A DNA stretch of 64,000 nucleotides from Oricola sp. (lineage in GTDB: Bacteria > Pseudomonadota > Alphaproteobacteria > Rhizobiales > Rhizobiaceae): positions 1-64,000 of the forward strand of contig NZ_JALEGV010000032.1 in NCBI RefSeq assembly GCF_022763245.1, in the 5' to 3' direction. Numbering within the stretch: the first letter of the stretch is position 1; every line of letters begins with the position of its first letter. Of the stretch, positions 7,900 to 16,700 are shown in pieces. Position numbers and translations under genes: made by a program. The notes under the pieces are model-generated. The model was not told the DNA's origin. It made no database searches and saw only the letters and a program-made list of their open reading frames with translations.

Positions 7900-9177
7900 T
7901 CAGCGATAGAGATAGACCGGCAGCCACATCGACAGTGCCGGCACGAAGCTCAGCAGGAGCAGGACGCCAATCAGCGGGATCAGGAACGGTGCGGTCGCGA
8001 TGACGCATCGCTCGAACGGCACGGCGGCGACCTTCGACAGGACGTAGAGCACCATCCCGACCGGCGGGGTCAGCAGGCCGATCATCAGGTTGAGGATCAG
8101 GATCACGCCGAAATGAACCGGGTCGATGCCGATCTGCATCGCCACCGGCAGCAGCACCGGCGTCAGGATGGTGATCGCGGCGATCGTCTCCATGAAGCAG
8201 CCGACGAAGAGCACGATCCCCATGATGATCAGCAGGATCATGGTGGGATCCTGCGTCAGGCCGAGCAGTTGCTGGGCGAACAGGTTGGCGACCTGGTTGG
8301 CCGTGAGGATCCAGGCGAAGATCGCCGAGGCGGCGACGATCATCATGATCGAGGCGGTCGTCTCGATCGTGTCCATGGATACGCGCAGGATGCGCTTCAG
8401 GTCGAGCGTGCGATAGACGATGAGCCCGAGGAAGAGCGAATAGGCGACCGCCGCGATCGCGGCCTCGGTGGGGGTGAACATTCCCGACAGGATGCCCCCC
8501 ACGATGATGATCGGCGTGAACAGCGGCAGCAGCGCGTCGGCCAAGGTCACCACAAAGACGCGCAGGCTGAAGCGGTCGTCGCGCGGATAGCCGCGCATGC
8601 GCGAATAGACGCCTACCATCGCCATCAGGGCCAGCGCCATGATCACGCCGGGGATCAGGCCGGCGGCGAAGAGCTGGCCGATCGAGGTGTCGGCGATGAC
8701 GCCGTAGACGACCAGAGGCAGCGAGGGCGGAATGATCGGCCCGATGGTCGATGATGCCGCGGTGATGCCGACGGAGAAGTCGGTGTCGTAGCCGGCTTCG
8801 CGCATCGCCTTGATCTCGATATTGCCGAGGCCGCCCGCATCGGCGACCGCCGCGCCCGACATGCCCGCGAAGATGACGCTGGCGCCGACATTCACATGGC
8901 CTAGCCCGCCATGCATCCAGCCGACGGTGGCGCGTGCGAATGTGAAGATCTTGGTGGTGATGCCGGCGGTGTTCATCAGGTGGCCGGCCATGATGAAGAA
9001 CGGCACCGCTATCAGCGGGAAGGAGTTGATGCCGTTGACCATGTTGTGCAGCACGACGAGGCTCGGCATGCCCGACGTCGCGATGAAGTAGAGCGACGAC
9101 ACGCCAAGCGCGACGGCGACGGGGGCGCCGGCGACGAGCAGCGCGAAGAGCATGACGAACATCAGGGTCAGTTCCAT
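7900..9177 (-). CDS. TRAP transporter large permease, DctM family (second system)
   Basis: A 425-residue TRAP channel subunit with the family loops VPFFIMAGHLMNTAGITTK and AGMSGAAVADAGGLG and a closing LLTPPVGMVLYVLSKV segment. It is the last gene of the minus-strand dctP-dctQ-dctM operon that begins at 10774, with 12 nt between it and the small permease. Because the operon is divergent from GntR-kduI-kduD, uptake of hexuronates or unsaturated pectin breakdown products is the likely job. The hydrophobic profile and length are typical. Confidence 0.95.
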   Translation of the reverse strand: MELTLMFVMLFALLVAGAPVAVALGVSSLYFIATSGMPSLVVLHNMVNGINSFPLIAVPFFIMAGHLMNTAGITTKIFTFARATVGWMHGGLGHVNVGASVIFAGMSGAAVADAGGLGNIEIKAMREAGYDTDFSVGITAASSTIGPIIPPSLPLVVYGVIADTSIGQLFAAGLIPGVIMALALMAMVGVYSRMRGYPRDDRFSLRVFVVTLADALLPLFTPIIIVGGILSGMFTPTEAAIAAVAYSLFLGLIVYRTLDLKRILRVSMDTIETTASIMMIVAASAIFAWILTANQVANLFAQQLLGLTQDPTMILLIIMGIVLFVGCFMETIAAITILTPVLLPVAMQIGIDPVHFGVILILNLMIGLLTPPVGMVLYVLSKVAAVPFERCVIATAPFLIPLIGVLLLLSFVPALSMWLPVYLYR

Positions 9178-9189
9178 GACCGCGCGCCT

Positions 9190-9777
9190 CTATTCGGGGA
9201 TTTCGGACAGTGCGTGCTCTTCGATGTCCTGGAGCACGGCGTCGGGGCTCTGGCGGATCTTGCGGACCAGCCAGACGAGCGAGAAAAGCGCCATCACGGC
9301 GAGACCAACCGCCACGCCCCAGTAGAGCAGGCTTTTCGGGATCTCCGCCGAGGCCATCTTGGTCTTCGTCTTCAGGGCGAGTTCCACCGCGACCCAGGCC
9401 ATGTAGCCGTAGAAGAGGCAGGAGATCAGCTCCATCGCCACGGCGAGCCATTTGGCCAGAGTCTTCGGGATGTAGCGATAGAAGAACTCGAGGAAGATGT
9501 GCCCGCCCTTGCGGGTGACGGTGACGGCTCCGAAGAAGGTCACGACGATCAGCACGTAGCGCGCGATCTCCTCCGTCCAGGCGAGGCTGTCGTTGAGCAC
9601 GTAGCGGGTGAAGAACTGCAGGAAGACGATCACCGCCAGTCCCCACAGCGCGAGCAGGCCCGGCAGGTCGACCAACCTGATATCGACGGGGCCCGCATCC
9701 TCCCCGGCCTCGAAAGCGGAGCGCGCGGTTTCTTCCGCGCGCTCCGTCTGCTTGTCGTCGACTGGCATGGTCGTCAT
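9190..9777 (-). CDS. TRAP transporter small permease, DctQ family (second system)
   Basis: A 195-residue small membrane subunit. An unusually long, polar and acidic N-terminal tail (about 45 residues) precedes the usual four helices, whose core reads LFSLVW, WTEEIARYVLIVVTFFGAV and GHIFLEFFYRYIP. The WTEEIARY motif is a DctQ hallmark. I chose ATG 9777; a TTG at 9798 directly after the binding-protein stop would add seven residues, and a further ATG lies nine bases downstream. It is flanked by the binding-protein and channel genes of the same operon. Confidence 0.88.
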   Translation of the reverse strand: MTTMPVDDKQTERAEETARSAFEAGEDAGPVDIRLVDLPGLLALWGLAVIVFLQFFTRYVLNDSLAWTEEIARYVLIVVTFFGAVTVTRKGGHIFLEFFYRYIPKTLAKWLAVAMELISCLFYGYMAWVAVELALKTKTKMASAEIPKSLLYWGVAVGLAVMALFSLVWLVRKIRQSPDAVLQDIEEHALSEIPE

Positions 9778-9802
9778 GTCGGTCCGACTTCCGTTCAAAG
9801 GG

Positions 9803-10774
9803 TCAAAGTGCCTGGAGGCGGTCGAACTGCTCCTTGTCGTAGGGCACGTTGTCCCAGTCGGTGAGCTTCGGCAACACCGCGTCCTGGAAAGGCTTGCGAT
9901 CGACCTCGTTGACCTGGGTTCCCTCGTCGCGGAACCAGGAGATCAGGTCGGTCTCCGCCTGGTAGATGCTGTCGGACACCTTGGCGGCGGCTTCCTGCAG
10001 GACTTCTTCCACTGCCGGCGCGTCGTCGCCCATCTTGCTCATGGCGCCGTCAGACGCGATGATCAGCAGCGAGTTCAGGAGATGGCCGGTCAGGTTGATG
10101 TTCGACTGCACCTCGTAGAACTTCTTGAACTTGATCGTCGGCAGGGGATTTTCCTGCGCGTCGACCACGCCTTGCTGCAGGGCCAGATAGACTTCCGAAA
10201 AGGCCATCGGCGTCGGGTTCGCGCCGACCGCGTTCGGGAACATCAGCATCACCGGCGAATTCGGAACGCGAATCTTCAGCCCCTTCATGTCGTCGGGTTT
10301 GAGGATCGGGAAATTCGAGGTGACGTGGCGCTGGCCGTAATAGACGAGACCGATTACCGTGTTGCCGGTCGCGTCGTGATAGCCGGCCGAGAGGTCCTTG
10401 AAGAGATCGCTCTCGCGGTACTTCTTCCAGTGGTCGAAGCCGCGCATGATAAAGGGGTAATCGGAAATCGCGAGCGGGCCGTAATAGCGCTCCACGAAGC
10501 TCGGACCTGTGTAGATGATGTCCACCGCGCCGATCCCGAGACCCTCGTTGATCTCGACTTCCTTGCCGAGCGAGGACGCCGGGAAGACGCTGATCTCGAC
10601 GCGGCCGTCGGTGCGCTTCTTGACCTCTTCGGCCGCCCATTCGGCGACCTGGTGATAGTCCGAGCCCGTCTCGTAGACATGGGCCCATTTCAGTTCGACC
10701 GCGAATGCGGATCCCGTGGCGGCGATCGCCACGGCTGCTGCGGCAGCCGTCAGTGTCATCAGTTTCTTCAACAT
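9803..10774 (-). CDS. TRAP transporter substrate-binding protein, DctP family (second system)
   Basis: A 323-residue periplasmic receptor with a Sec signal peptide ending near SAFAVE. The DctP features are clear: DDMKGLKIRVPNSPVM with the carboxylate-binding arginine, and AFSEVYLALQQGVVDAQENP. GGGAGGAAGCG precedes the ATG at 10774, which fixes the start. Its promoter carries two tandem palindromes (10839-10872) shared with the divergent GntR-kduI-kduD operon, so it is expected to be induced by uronate or its catabolites. Confidence 0.93.
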   Translation of the reverse strand: MLKKLMTLTAAAAAVAIAATGSAFAVELKWAHVYETGSDYHQVAEWAAEEVKKRTDGRVEISVFPASSLGKEVEINEGLGIGAVDIIYTGPSFVERYYGPLAISDYPFIMRGFDHWKKYRESDLFKDLSAGYHDATGNTVIGLVYYGQRHVTSNFPILKPDDMKGLKIRVPNSPVMLMFPNAVGANPTPMAFSEVYLALQQGVVDAQENPLPTIKFKKFYEVQSNINLTGHLLNSLLIIASDGAMSKMGDDAPAVEEVLQEAAAKVSDSIYQAETDLISWFRDEGTQVNEVDRKPFQDAVLPKLTDWDNVPYDKEQFDRLQAL

Positions 10775-10838
10775 CGCTTCCTCCCTTGCGTGTCTGCGGG
10801 CGGCGATACGCCCATCCTCCATTCGAAATTTCCGAATT

Positions 10839-10872
10839 TTCTAGTATACAAGATATATCTAATATACTAGAA
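10839..10872. promoter_or_regulatory. Two tandem palindromic operator boxes (probable GntR sites)
   Basis: Two near-identical imperfect palindromes stand 18 bp apart: TTCTAGTATACAAGA from 10839 and ATCTAATATACTAGA from 10857, agreeing at 12 of 15 positions with consensus TCTARTATACWAGA. Their outer halves also form a perfect 10-bp inverted repeat (TTCTAGTATA and TATACTAGAA). They lie 65 bp upstream of the TRAP start and about 128 bp upstream of the GntR gene, in the only AT-rich stretch of the gap. GntR/FadR-type repressors bind such TATAC-centred palindromes, so I infer autoregulation by the GntR encoded at 11000. Confidence 0.72.
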
Positions 10873-10999
10873 AGAAATCAACCGCAAGTGGCATCGCCGA
10901 CCGCCGGGCGGACGTTCCCGACGGACGCTCTGGGAAAGGCGGCGCTCCTCGCTAACAATGAAGCCGGACGGCAAGTCCGCGAATCGTGAATGGAACGGC

Positions 11000-11797
11000 A
11001 TGACAGACGGCGACCACATGGAGACCACCGAACAGGCGAACCGCCCGCGCAAGCCGCGGGCCCCGAATTCTCCGCCCCGTGTGAACGGTCACCACGGCAT
11101 GTCAGCGCCGGCAAAGAATTCCGACGTCGTCTATCAGGATCTGCGCGGCGACATCATCTCGATGAAACTCGTTCCCGGCACCGCGATCAACGAGAAGGAA
11201 CTGACCCAGCGCTACGGGATCAGCCGCACGCCTGTGCGCGAGGCGGTGCTGCGGCTCGCCGAGGACCGGCTGATCGACGTCGTCCCGAAATCCGGCACCT
11301 TCGTTGCGCGCATTCCGCTCGCCATGGTGCGCGAGGCACTGGTGGCGCGCCGGGCGCTGGAAGAGGTCACGGTCCGCGAGGCGACGGCCAAGGCAAGCGA
11401 GAGCCAGCTCATGGAAATCCGTGCGATCATCCAGCGGCAGCGCGAAAGGGCCGAGGCTGGTGAGGAGGCTGCCTTCCACCGTGCGGATGACGATTTCCAC
11501 GCGGCGATCGCTTCCGCCGGGCGGCTCGCCGGCATCTGGGACATGATCCAGCAGATACGCATCCAGATCGAACGCTACCGCCGCCTAACCCTGCCGCAGC
11601 CGGGCCGCATGCTGAAGGTCGTCGGTGAGCACGAGGCCGTCGTCGATGCCATCGAGCGCCGCGACGCGGACGCGGCCGTCGATGCGATGGTCCAGCACCT
11701 CAACAAGCTGCAACTCGACATCGCGGTCTTCCGCGATATGTGGCCCGACTATTTCATCTTCGATCCCGCCGTCGACAGCGAACTGATCGCCGAATGA
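11000..11797 (+). CDS. GntR family transcriptional regulator, FCD subfamily, of the uronate locus
   Basis: About 265 residues. A polar N-terminal extension is followed by a GntR winged helix (around TQRYGISRTPVREAVLRLAEDRLIDV) and an FCD effector domain with the metal-site pattern DDDFHAAIASAG, the ERYRRLTL helix and VVGEHEAVVDAI. The start is uncertain: ATGs at 10958, 11000, 11021 and 11099 are all in frame; 11000 has GGAACG nearby, while homology to the wing domain begins only after 11099. It precedes kduI by 37 nt and is divergent from the TRAP operon. It is the probable binder of the 10839-10872 palindromes. Confidence 0.9.
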   Translation: MTDGDHMETTEQANRPRKPRAPNSPPRVNGHHGMSAPAKNSDVVYQDLRGDIISMKLVPGTAINEKELTQRYGISRTPVREAVLRLAEDRLIDVVPKSGTFVARIPLAMVREALVARRALEEVTVREATAKASESQLMEIRAIIQRQRERAEAGEEAAFHRADDDFHAAIASAGRLAGIWDMIQQIRIQIERYRRLTLPQPGRMLKVVGEHEAVVDAIERRDADAAVDAMVQHLNKLQLDIAVFRDMWPDYFIFDPAVDSELIAE

Positions 11798-11834
11798 CCA
11801 CCTGAACCTGCAGCAGGGAGGGCTGTGTGAACCC

Positions 11835-12674
11835 ATGAGCATTTCAATCCGCCAAGCCGTGAGCCCGGCGGAGGCGCGCGGCTTCGACACCGACGCGCTC
11901 CGCCGCAACTTCCTCGTCACCGACCTGTTTTCGGCACGCGAGGTCCGGATGACCTATTCGCATGTCGATCGAACCGTGATCGGCGGGGCGCTGCCTGGCG
12001 CGGAGCCGCTGGACCTGGCCGCACCGACTGACTGGATGGTGCCGAGCTTCACGGCGCGCCGTGAAATGGGCGTCTTCAACATCGGCGGGGCGGGCGGCGT
12101 GATCCTCGACAGGGAGACGATCGCCCTTCCCGCCGGGGACTGCCTCTATGTTCCGATGGGTGTCGAGACAATCGCCTTCTACAGCGACGATCCGACCGCC
12201 AATCCGGCGAAATTCTACTTCGTCTCAACCCCGGCGCATGCGCGCCACGATGTCCGCGTGATTGCTCGAGACGAGGCCAATGTCGTTGAAATCGGTGAAG
12301 ACGCGCAGGCGAACAAGCGGACGTTGCGCCAATACATTCACCCCGCCATCTGCGCCTCCTGCCAGTTGTTGATGGGCATGACCACGATTGCCGAGGGCAG
12401 CGTCTGGAACACCATGCCGTGCCACACCCATGACCGGCGGTCGGAGGCCTATCTCTATTTCGACATGGCGCCGGACGCGCGGGTCTTTCATTTCATGGGC
12501 GAGCCGGAAGAAACGCGCCATCTGGTCGTCGCCAACGAACAGGCGATCATCTCGCCCGGCTGGTCGATCCATTGCGGGGCGGGCACGTCGAATTACGGTT
12601 TCATCTGGTCAATGGCCGGCGACAACCAGGAATTCACCGACATGGACATGGTGGCGATGGAGACCTTGCGATGA
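11835..12674 (+). CDS. kduI: 5-dehydro-4-deoxy-D-glucuronate isomerase
   Basis: A 279-residue cupin-fold isomerase that converts 5-keto-4-deoxyuronate, the rearranged product of unsaturated galacturonate, to 3-deoxy-D-glycero-2,5-hexodiulosonate. The zinc ligands are in place: His197 and His199 in PCHTHDRRSEAY, Glu204, and His246 in SIHCGAG, each one residue from the E. coli enzyme numbering. Length matches the family. Its stop overlaps the kduD start by ATGA. With kduD and the divergent TRAP system it defines a pectin or hyaluronan-derived uronate locus. No KDG kinase or aldolase is seen nearby. Confidence 0.95.
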   Translation: MSISIRQAVSPAEARGFDTDALRRNFLVTDLFSAREVRMTYSHVDRTVIGGALPGAEPLDLAAPTDWMVPSFTARREMGVFNIGGAGGVILDRETIALPAGDCLYVPMGVETIAFYSDDPTANPAKFYFVSTPAHARHDVRVIARDEANVVEIGEDAQANKRTLRQYIHPAICASCQLLMGMTTIAEGSVWNTMPCHTHDRRSEAYLYFDMAPDARVFHFMGEPEETRHLVVANEQAIISPGWSIHCGAGTSNYGFIWSMAGDNQEFTDMDMVAMETLR

Positions 12675-13423
12675 GCAATCCGTTCTCGCTCGAGGGCCGC
12701 ACCGCGGTCGTCACCGGCGCCAATACGGGCATTGGCCAGGCCGTCGCGGTGGCACTGGCCGGAGCCGGCGCGAAGATTGCCGCCGTCGGCCGTTCGACGA
12801 TGAACGAGACCATGGAGCGGATCAATGACGAGAGCCGCTTCCATGCCATCCACGCCGACCTGTCCGTGACCACCAATCTCGCTCCGGTGATCGACGAGGC
12901 GGTGGAGTGGGGCGGCGGCGTGGACATCCTCGTCAACAATGCCGGCATCATCCGCCGCAACGCCGCGCTCGACTTCACCGAGGACGACTGGGACGCGGTG
13001 CTGGACACCAATCTGAAGTCCGTCTTCTTCCTGAGCCAGGCGGCGGCGCGACACATGAAGGCGCGGGGCGGCGGCAGGATCGTCAACATCGCCTCACTCT
13101 TGTCGTTCCAGGGCGGCATCCGCATTGCCTCCTACACGGCGTCGAAGAGCGGGCTCGCCGGGCTGACGCGGCTGCTCGCCTGCGAGTGGGCGCCGCTCGG
13201 CATCAATGTCAACGCGGTCGCGCCCGGCTACGTAGTCACCAACAACACCGAGGCGCTGCGCAACGATCCGGTGCGCTACAACGCGATCCTCGACCGTATT
13301 CCCGCCGGCCACTGGGCCAAGCCGGAGGACATCGCCGGTGCGGTCGTCTATCTCGCCTCCGACGCGGCGAGCTATGTGCACGGTGTGGTGCTTCCGGTGG
13401 ATGGTGGCTGGCTGGCACGCTGA
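12671..13423 (+). CDS. kduD: 2-deoxy-D-gluconate 3-dehydrogenase / 2-keto-3-deoxy-D-gluconate dehydrogenase
   Basis: A 250-residue short-chain dehydrogenase that reduces the diketo product of KduI to 2-keto-3-deoxygluconate with NAD(P)H. The cofactor motif TGANTGIG is at residues 15-22, NNAG follows near 89, and the catalytic triad is Ser142, Tyr155 and Lys159 (YTASK). The protein ends in the usual VLPVDGGWLAR. The start overlaps the kduI stop (ATGA), so the two are translationally coupled. Members of this family also act as general sugar-acid dehydrogenases, but the KduI partner makes the assignment strong. Confidence 0.94.
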   Translation: MSNPFSLEGRTAVVTGANTGIGQAVAVALAGAGAKIAAVGRSTMNETMERINDESRFHAIHADLSVTTNLAPVIDEAVEWGGGVDILVNNAGIIRRNAALDFTEDDWDAVLDTNLKSVFFLSQAAARHMKARGGGRIVNIASLLSFQGGIRIASYTASKSGLAGLTRLLACEWAPLGINVNAVAPGYVVTNNTEALRNDPVRYNAILDRIPAGHWAKPEDIAGAVVYLASDAASYVHGVVLPVDGGWLAR

Positions 13424-13498
13424 TCGAGGCCGAGGCGCATCGCCAGCAGGCCGGCGTTTCACACGTGACGATCGATGCCAGTGAGGATGGAAGCCCCC

Positions 13499-15085
13499 TC
13501 AGAACGCCAGGGCATCGCCGTCCGCGCGGGGGTCGGAGGCGGCTTCCATCAGGCCGTCGGGATGCCGGACGACGGCGCCGGCATGGCCCGCGAGATCGGA
13601 AAAGGGCGGGATCATCTCGATATTGTGGCCGGCAGTACGCAGGCGATCGACAAGCTCTCCTTCGAACCGGTCTTCCAGCTTCAGCGTCGCCGTGTCGTCA
13701 CCCCAGGTCTTGCCGAGAAGCCAGCGGGGTGCGGTGATCGCCTGCTGGAGATCCGCGCCGAACCGGGCGTAGCGGCTGAACACCGCCGCCTGTGTCTGTG
13801 GCTGTCCTTCGCCGCCCATGGTCCCATAGGCGAAGAGTCGACCGTCGGAGAGTTCCGCGAGCGCCGGATTGAGCGTGTGGAACGGCCGTTTCCCCGGCGC
13901 GAGGCGGTTCGGTCCGTCGCCGAGCGAGAAGCCCGCGCCGCGATTCTGGAAGACCACGCCGGTTTGCGGGCAGGTGAGGCCCGAACCGAATTCCCAGAAG
14001 ACGCTCTGAATGAAGCTGACGATCATGCCGTCCTTGTCGGCGGCGCCCATCCAGATCGTGTCGCCACGCTTGGCTTCATGGGGCCAGGGCAGGGCTTTCT
14101 CCGCATCGATGCGACCGGCCAGTTCGTCGAGCAGCGCGTCTTGCAACCAGTCCTGTGCGGGTTCGCTCATCGCGTCGGGATCGCCAAGGCCGGCGTTGCG
14201 CAGCAGGAAGGCCTGCTTGGTCGCTTCCACCAGGCCGTGAACATGTTCGAAGCCTTCTCCGTAGGCGACGTTCAGGCGGTCGAACAAGGCGAGGATCATG
14301 AGCGAGGCGACGCCCTGCGTCGGAGGCGGCATGTTGTAGAGCGTGCCGTGGGACGTCGCGACCTTAAGGGGAGCAACGTCCTGCGCCGCGTAGGCGGTGA
14401 AGTCCTCGGCGCGCAGCGGACTGCCGTGCTCCGCCAGGAAGGCGGCATGCGTCGCGGCGATTTCGCCGGCGTAGAAATCGTCGAGACCGGCTTCGGCAAG
14501 CCATGTCAGCGTTTCGCCCAAGGCGGACTGGCGCAGCCGGAAACCCGGTGCGGGCGGGGCGCTGTCGACGATGTAGATGTCGGCGAAGCCCGGCACGTCG
14601 GCAAGCCCGGCGAGCTTTTCCGCTGTCGTGCGGGACTGGTTGCCGGTCACCGCGATGCCGTCGCGTGCATGGGCGATCGCGTCTTCGAGCAGTTGCGCCA
14701 GCGGCAGACGGCGCGCGTCGGGCACCAGCGACAGCGCCTTGGCCCATCCGCCGATCGTGCCCGGAACGGTGAGCGCGGCTTCGGCGCCGCGGGTGGGCAG
14801 TGCCGCGGTGTGGCCGCGTTCGGCATACCATTCGGGGGTGGCAAGCGCTGCTGCCTGTCCGCATGCGGAAATGCCGACCGGGTCGGCGCCCGGCATCTTG
14901 ATCAGCCAGAAGCCGTCACCGCCGATGCCGTTCATGTGCGGGTAGGTCACCGCGATGGTCGCGGCCGCGCTCACCATCGCCTCGATGGCGGTGCCGCCGG
15001 CATCCAGAACGTCCCGTCCGGCCAGGGCGGCCGCGCGGTGCGGTGCGGAGAACGCACCTCGAAATCCCATTGCAGAGTGAAGCAT
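13499..15085 (-). CDS. Gamma-glutamyltransferase family protein, HpxW/oxamate amidohydrolase-like
   Basis: A 528-residue Ntn-hydrolase of the Ggt family. It would self-cleave before Thr343 (RGDTIWMGAAD), which aligns with the catalytic threonine of E. coli Ggt. The downstream KDGMIVSFIQSVFWEFGSG and GTMGGEGQPQTQA motifs complete the small subunit. There is no clear signal peptide, so it is probably cytoplasmic, as for HpxW-type oxamate amidohydrolases and unlike periplasmic glutathione hydrolases. The neighbouring amidase and HpxZ-like genes support an HpxW-type role in small amide breakdown. The start at 15085 is preferred; an ATG five codons later is possible. Confidence 0.83.
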   Translation of the reverse strand: MLHSAMGFRGAFSAPHRAAALAGRDVLDAGGTAIEAMVSAAATIAVTYPHMNGIGGDGFWLIKMPGADPVGISACGQAAALATPEWYAERGHTAALPTRGAEAALTVPGTIGGWAKALSLVPDARRLPLAQLLEDAIAHARDGIAVTGNQSRTTAEKLAGLADVPGFADIYIVDSAPPAPGFRLRQSALGETLTWLAEAGLDDFYAGEIAATHAAFLAEHGSPLRAEDFTAYAAQDVAPLKVATSHGTLYNMPPPTQGVASLMILALFDRLNVAYGEGFEHVHGLVEATKQAFLLRNAGLGDPDAMSEPAQDWLQDALLDELAGRIDAEKALPWPHEAKRGDTIWMGAADKDGMIVSFIQSVFWEFGSGLTCPQTGVVFQNRGAGFSLGDGPNRLAPGKRPFHTLNPALAELSDGRLFAYGTMGGEGQPQTQAAVFSRYARFGADLQQAITAPRWLLGKTWGDDTATLKLEDRFEGELVDRLRTAGHNIEMIPPFSDLAGHAGAVVRHPDGLMEAASDPRADGDALAF

Positions 15086-15161
15086 CGATACTGGTCCGCC
15101 CCTTAGGCCTTGCTGATCGGCAGCGCCGCAGCGCTGCGTTTACCGGCGATTGTCCGGGGCA

Positions 15162-16304
15162 TCAATGCGACGTGCTCCTGGCGATGTCGCAGGCGAGGCG
15201 GATCAACGCCCGATCGCTGCGCTTCGGTCCGATCAGCGAAAACCCGACCGGCAATCCGGACGCGTCGCGTGTCGGTATGGTGACCTGCGGCAGGCCGGCA
15301 TGGCCCGCGAGACAGAGGAGCGTGAGCGCCTTGTTGCGGTAGGTCTCCATCTCGTCGCCGGTGGACGTGCGCAGCGGCGCGGGCGCGGGCGCGGTGGGCA
15401 GGACGAGCAGGCGCCGAGGCGTGACGACGGAGACGAGATACTCGGCAATGCGCGTCCGCTGCTTGCGGGCGTCGGCGATCTCTCCGGCGGTAAGCGCCAC
15501 GGCGCCGGCGAAGCGCTCCCGGATGCCGGGTCCGAATGCAGGGTTCGTCTTCGAGATCCAGTCGGCGAAATTGTGCGCCACCTCGGATCCCTGGCAAACG
15601 CGGAAGGTCGGCAGGAGGCTGTCATACATCTCCGGCGAGCACAGCGGGCCGATCTCTCGCCCGGGGAAACCGGAAAGCGCTTCCACGGTGTCGGGATCGG
15701 CGAGCTCCCACAGCTTCACGGGACGAAGCAGTTCGGGATCGCGCAACTCCGCTTCGGGCGCGAGGAGGTCGGCCAGCAGCTGCATTGTCTCGCCGTCACG
15801 CGTCATGAAGCCGGGCACGTCATAGCTCTGCGAGAGCGGCACGAGCCCGTCTGCGCAAAGCAGGCCGTGCGTCGGGCGCCAGCCGAACAGGCCGCAGAAC
15901 GATGCCGGTATCCGCACGGAACCGCCGGTGTCGGTGCCAAGCCCGATGTCGGCCGCGCCGCTCGCGACGGCCGTGGCGGATCCCGAGGAGGATCCTCCGG
16001 GCATGCGGTCGGGCGCTGCCGGGTTTTCCGGCGTTCCGAACCGCGCGTTCTGGCCCATCAGGGAATAGGCCAGCTCGTCCATGTGGGTCTTGCCGACGAT
16101 CGCAGCGCCTTGGTCCTGCAGTGTCTGGACGAGCGGCGCCGTCTTTTCCGCGGGCCCGTGCGTGCCGGCCCATTCCGGGTTGCCGCAGCCGGTGACAAAG
16201 CCTGCGATGTCGAAATTGTCTTTGACCGCCAGGCGCTTTCCGGCAAGCGGGCCCTGGCTGCCGCCGAGCGGGGGATCGAATCTCTTGACGAACGGACCTG
16301 TCAT
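15162..16304 (-). CDS. Amidase signature family hydrolase (AtzE/HpxY-type context)
   Basis: A 380-residue amidase with the Ser-cisSer-Lys triad: Lys28 in AVKDNFD, the cis-serine in GGSSSGSA near 105-106, and the nucleophile Ser129 in DTGGSVRIP. It is clearly shorter than AtzE or HpxY (about 455-465 residues), lacking the N-terminal helical cap and part of the C-terminal region. It is therefore not certain to be the same enzyme. Six nt separate it from the HpxZ/AtzH-like gene upstream. Unlike the amidase at 63192, no AtzG/HpxX-like small partner is encoded next to it. Confidence 0.85.
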   Translation of the reverse strand: MTGPFVKRFDPPLGGSQGPLAGKRLAVKDNFDIAGFVTGCGNPEWAGTHGPAEKTAPLVQTLQDQGAAIVGKTHMDELAYSLMGQNARFGTPENPAAPDRMPGGSSSGSATAVASGAADIGLGTDTGGSVRIPASFCGLFGWRPTHGLLCADGLVPLSQSYDVPGFMTRDGETMQLLADLLAPEAELRDPELLRPVKLWELADPDTVEALSGFPGREIGPLCSPEMYDSLLPTFRVCQGSEVAHNFADWISKTNPAFGPGIRERFAGAVALTAGEIADARKQRTRIAEYLVSVVTPRRLLVLPTAPAPAPLRTSTGDEMETYRNKALTLLCLAGHAGLPQVTIPTRDASGLPVGFSLIGPKRSDRALIRLACDIARSTSH

Positions 16305-16310
16305 TGTGCG

Positions 16311-16700
16311 TTACGAGCCGTCCTGCATGAGCGAAACATGTGCCGAGACGATGCGCCAGCCATCCGCCGTCTTCATCCAGGTCTGGCTTTGCCGGCCGAT
16401 GCGGCTGCCGCCCTGGCGTTTGAACTCGAGATTGCAGACGCCCATGTCGTCGCCGAAGGTGACGATTTCGCGCCTGATCACGTCGCGTTGCGGCGAACCG
16501 CCGGCGCGACCCTTGCGGAAATCACGGATCTCCGAGATGCCGTAGAGGTTCTCGCCGACGCCGTAGCGAAGGGTGTGGCTGTCGTTCCAGAAGAGGGCGT
16601 CCAAACGGTCGATGTCGTTCTCCATCAGCGCGGTTTCGTATTGGTCGCACACTGCGGTGAGTTCGTCCAATGGATCGCGCAGGTTTATTGCCACGCTCAA
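16311..16700 (-). CDS. HpxZ/AtzH-like protein (DUF3225, NTF2 fold)
   Basis: A 129-residue protein of the SnoaL-like/NTF2 fold, closest by pattern to HpxZ (oxalurate catabolism) and AtzH. Landmarks are LDALFWNDSHTLRYGVGENLYG, split here by a turn, then FRKGR and the closing SQTWMKTADGWRIVSAHVS strands. Relatives sit beside AtzE/HpxY-type amidases, and AtzH is thought to support the amidase complex. The start is a TTG at 16700 overlapping the upstream stop, or a GTG at 16694; both have plausible ribosome sites. It lies between amidase and isochorismatase-fold genes. Confidence 0.82.
   Translation of the reverse strand: MSVAINLRDPLDELTAVCDQYETALMENDIDRLDALFWNDSHTLRYGVGENLYGISEIRDFRKGRAGGSPQRDVIRREIVTFGDDMGVCNLEFKRQGGSRIGRQSQTWMKTADGWRIVSAHVSLMQDGS

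Noticed and set aside
7184-9646. A very long open frame (about 820 codons) on the minus strand overlapping GntR and the second TRAP permeases
   Set aside because: It is an off-frame shadow of high-GC coding DNA: arginine- and proline-rich, no recognisable domain, and it crosses well-supported genes in other frames.
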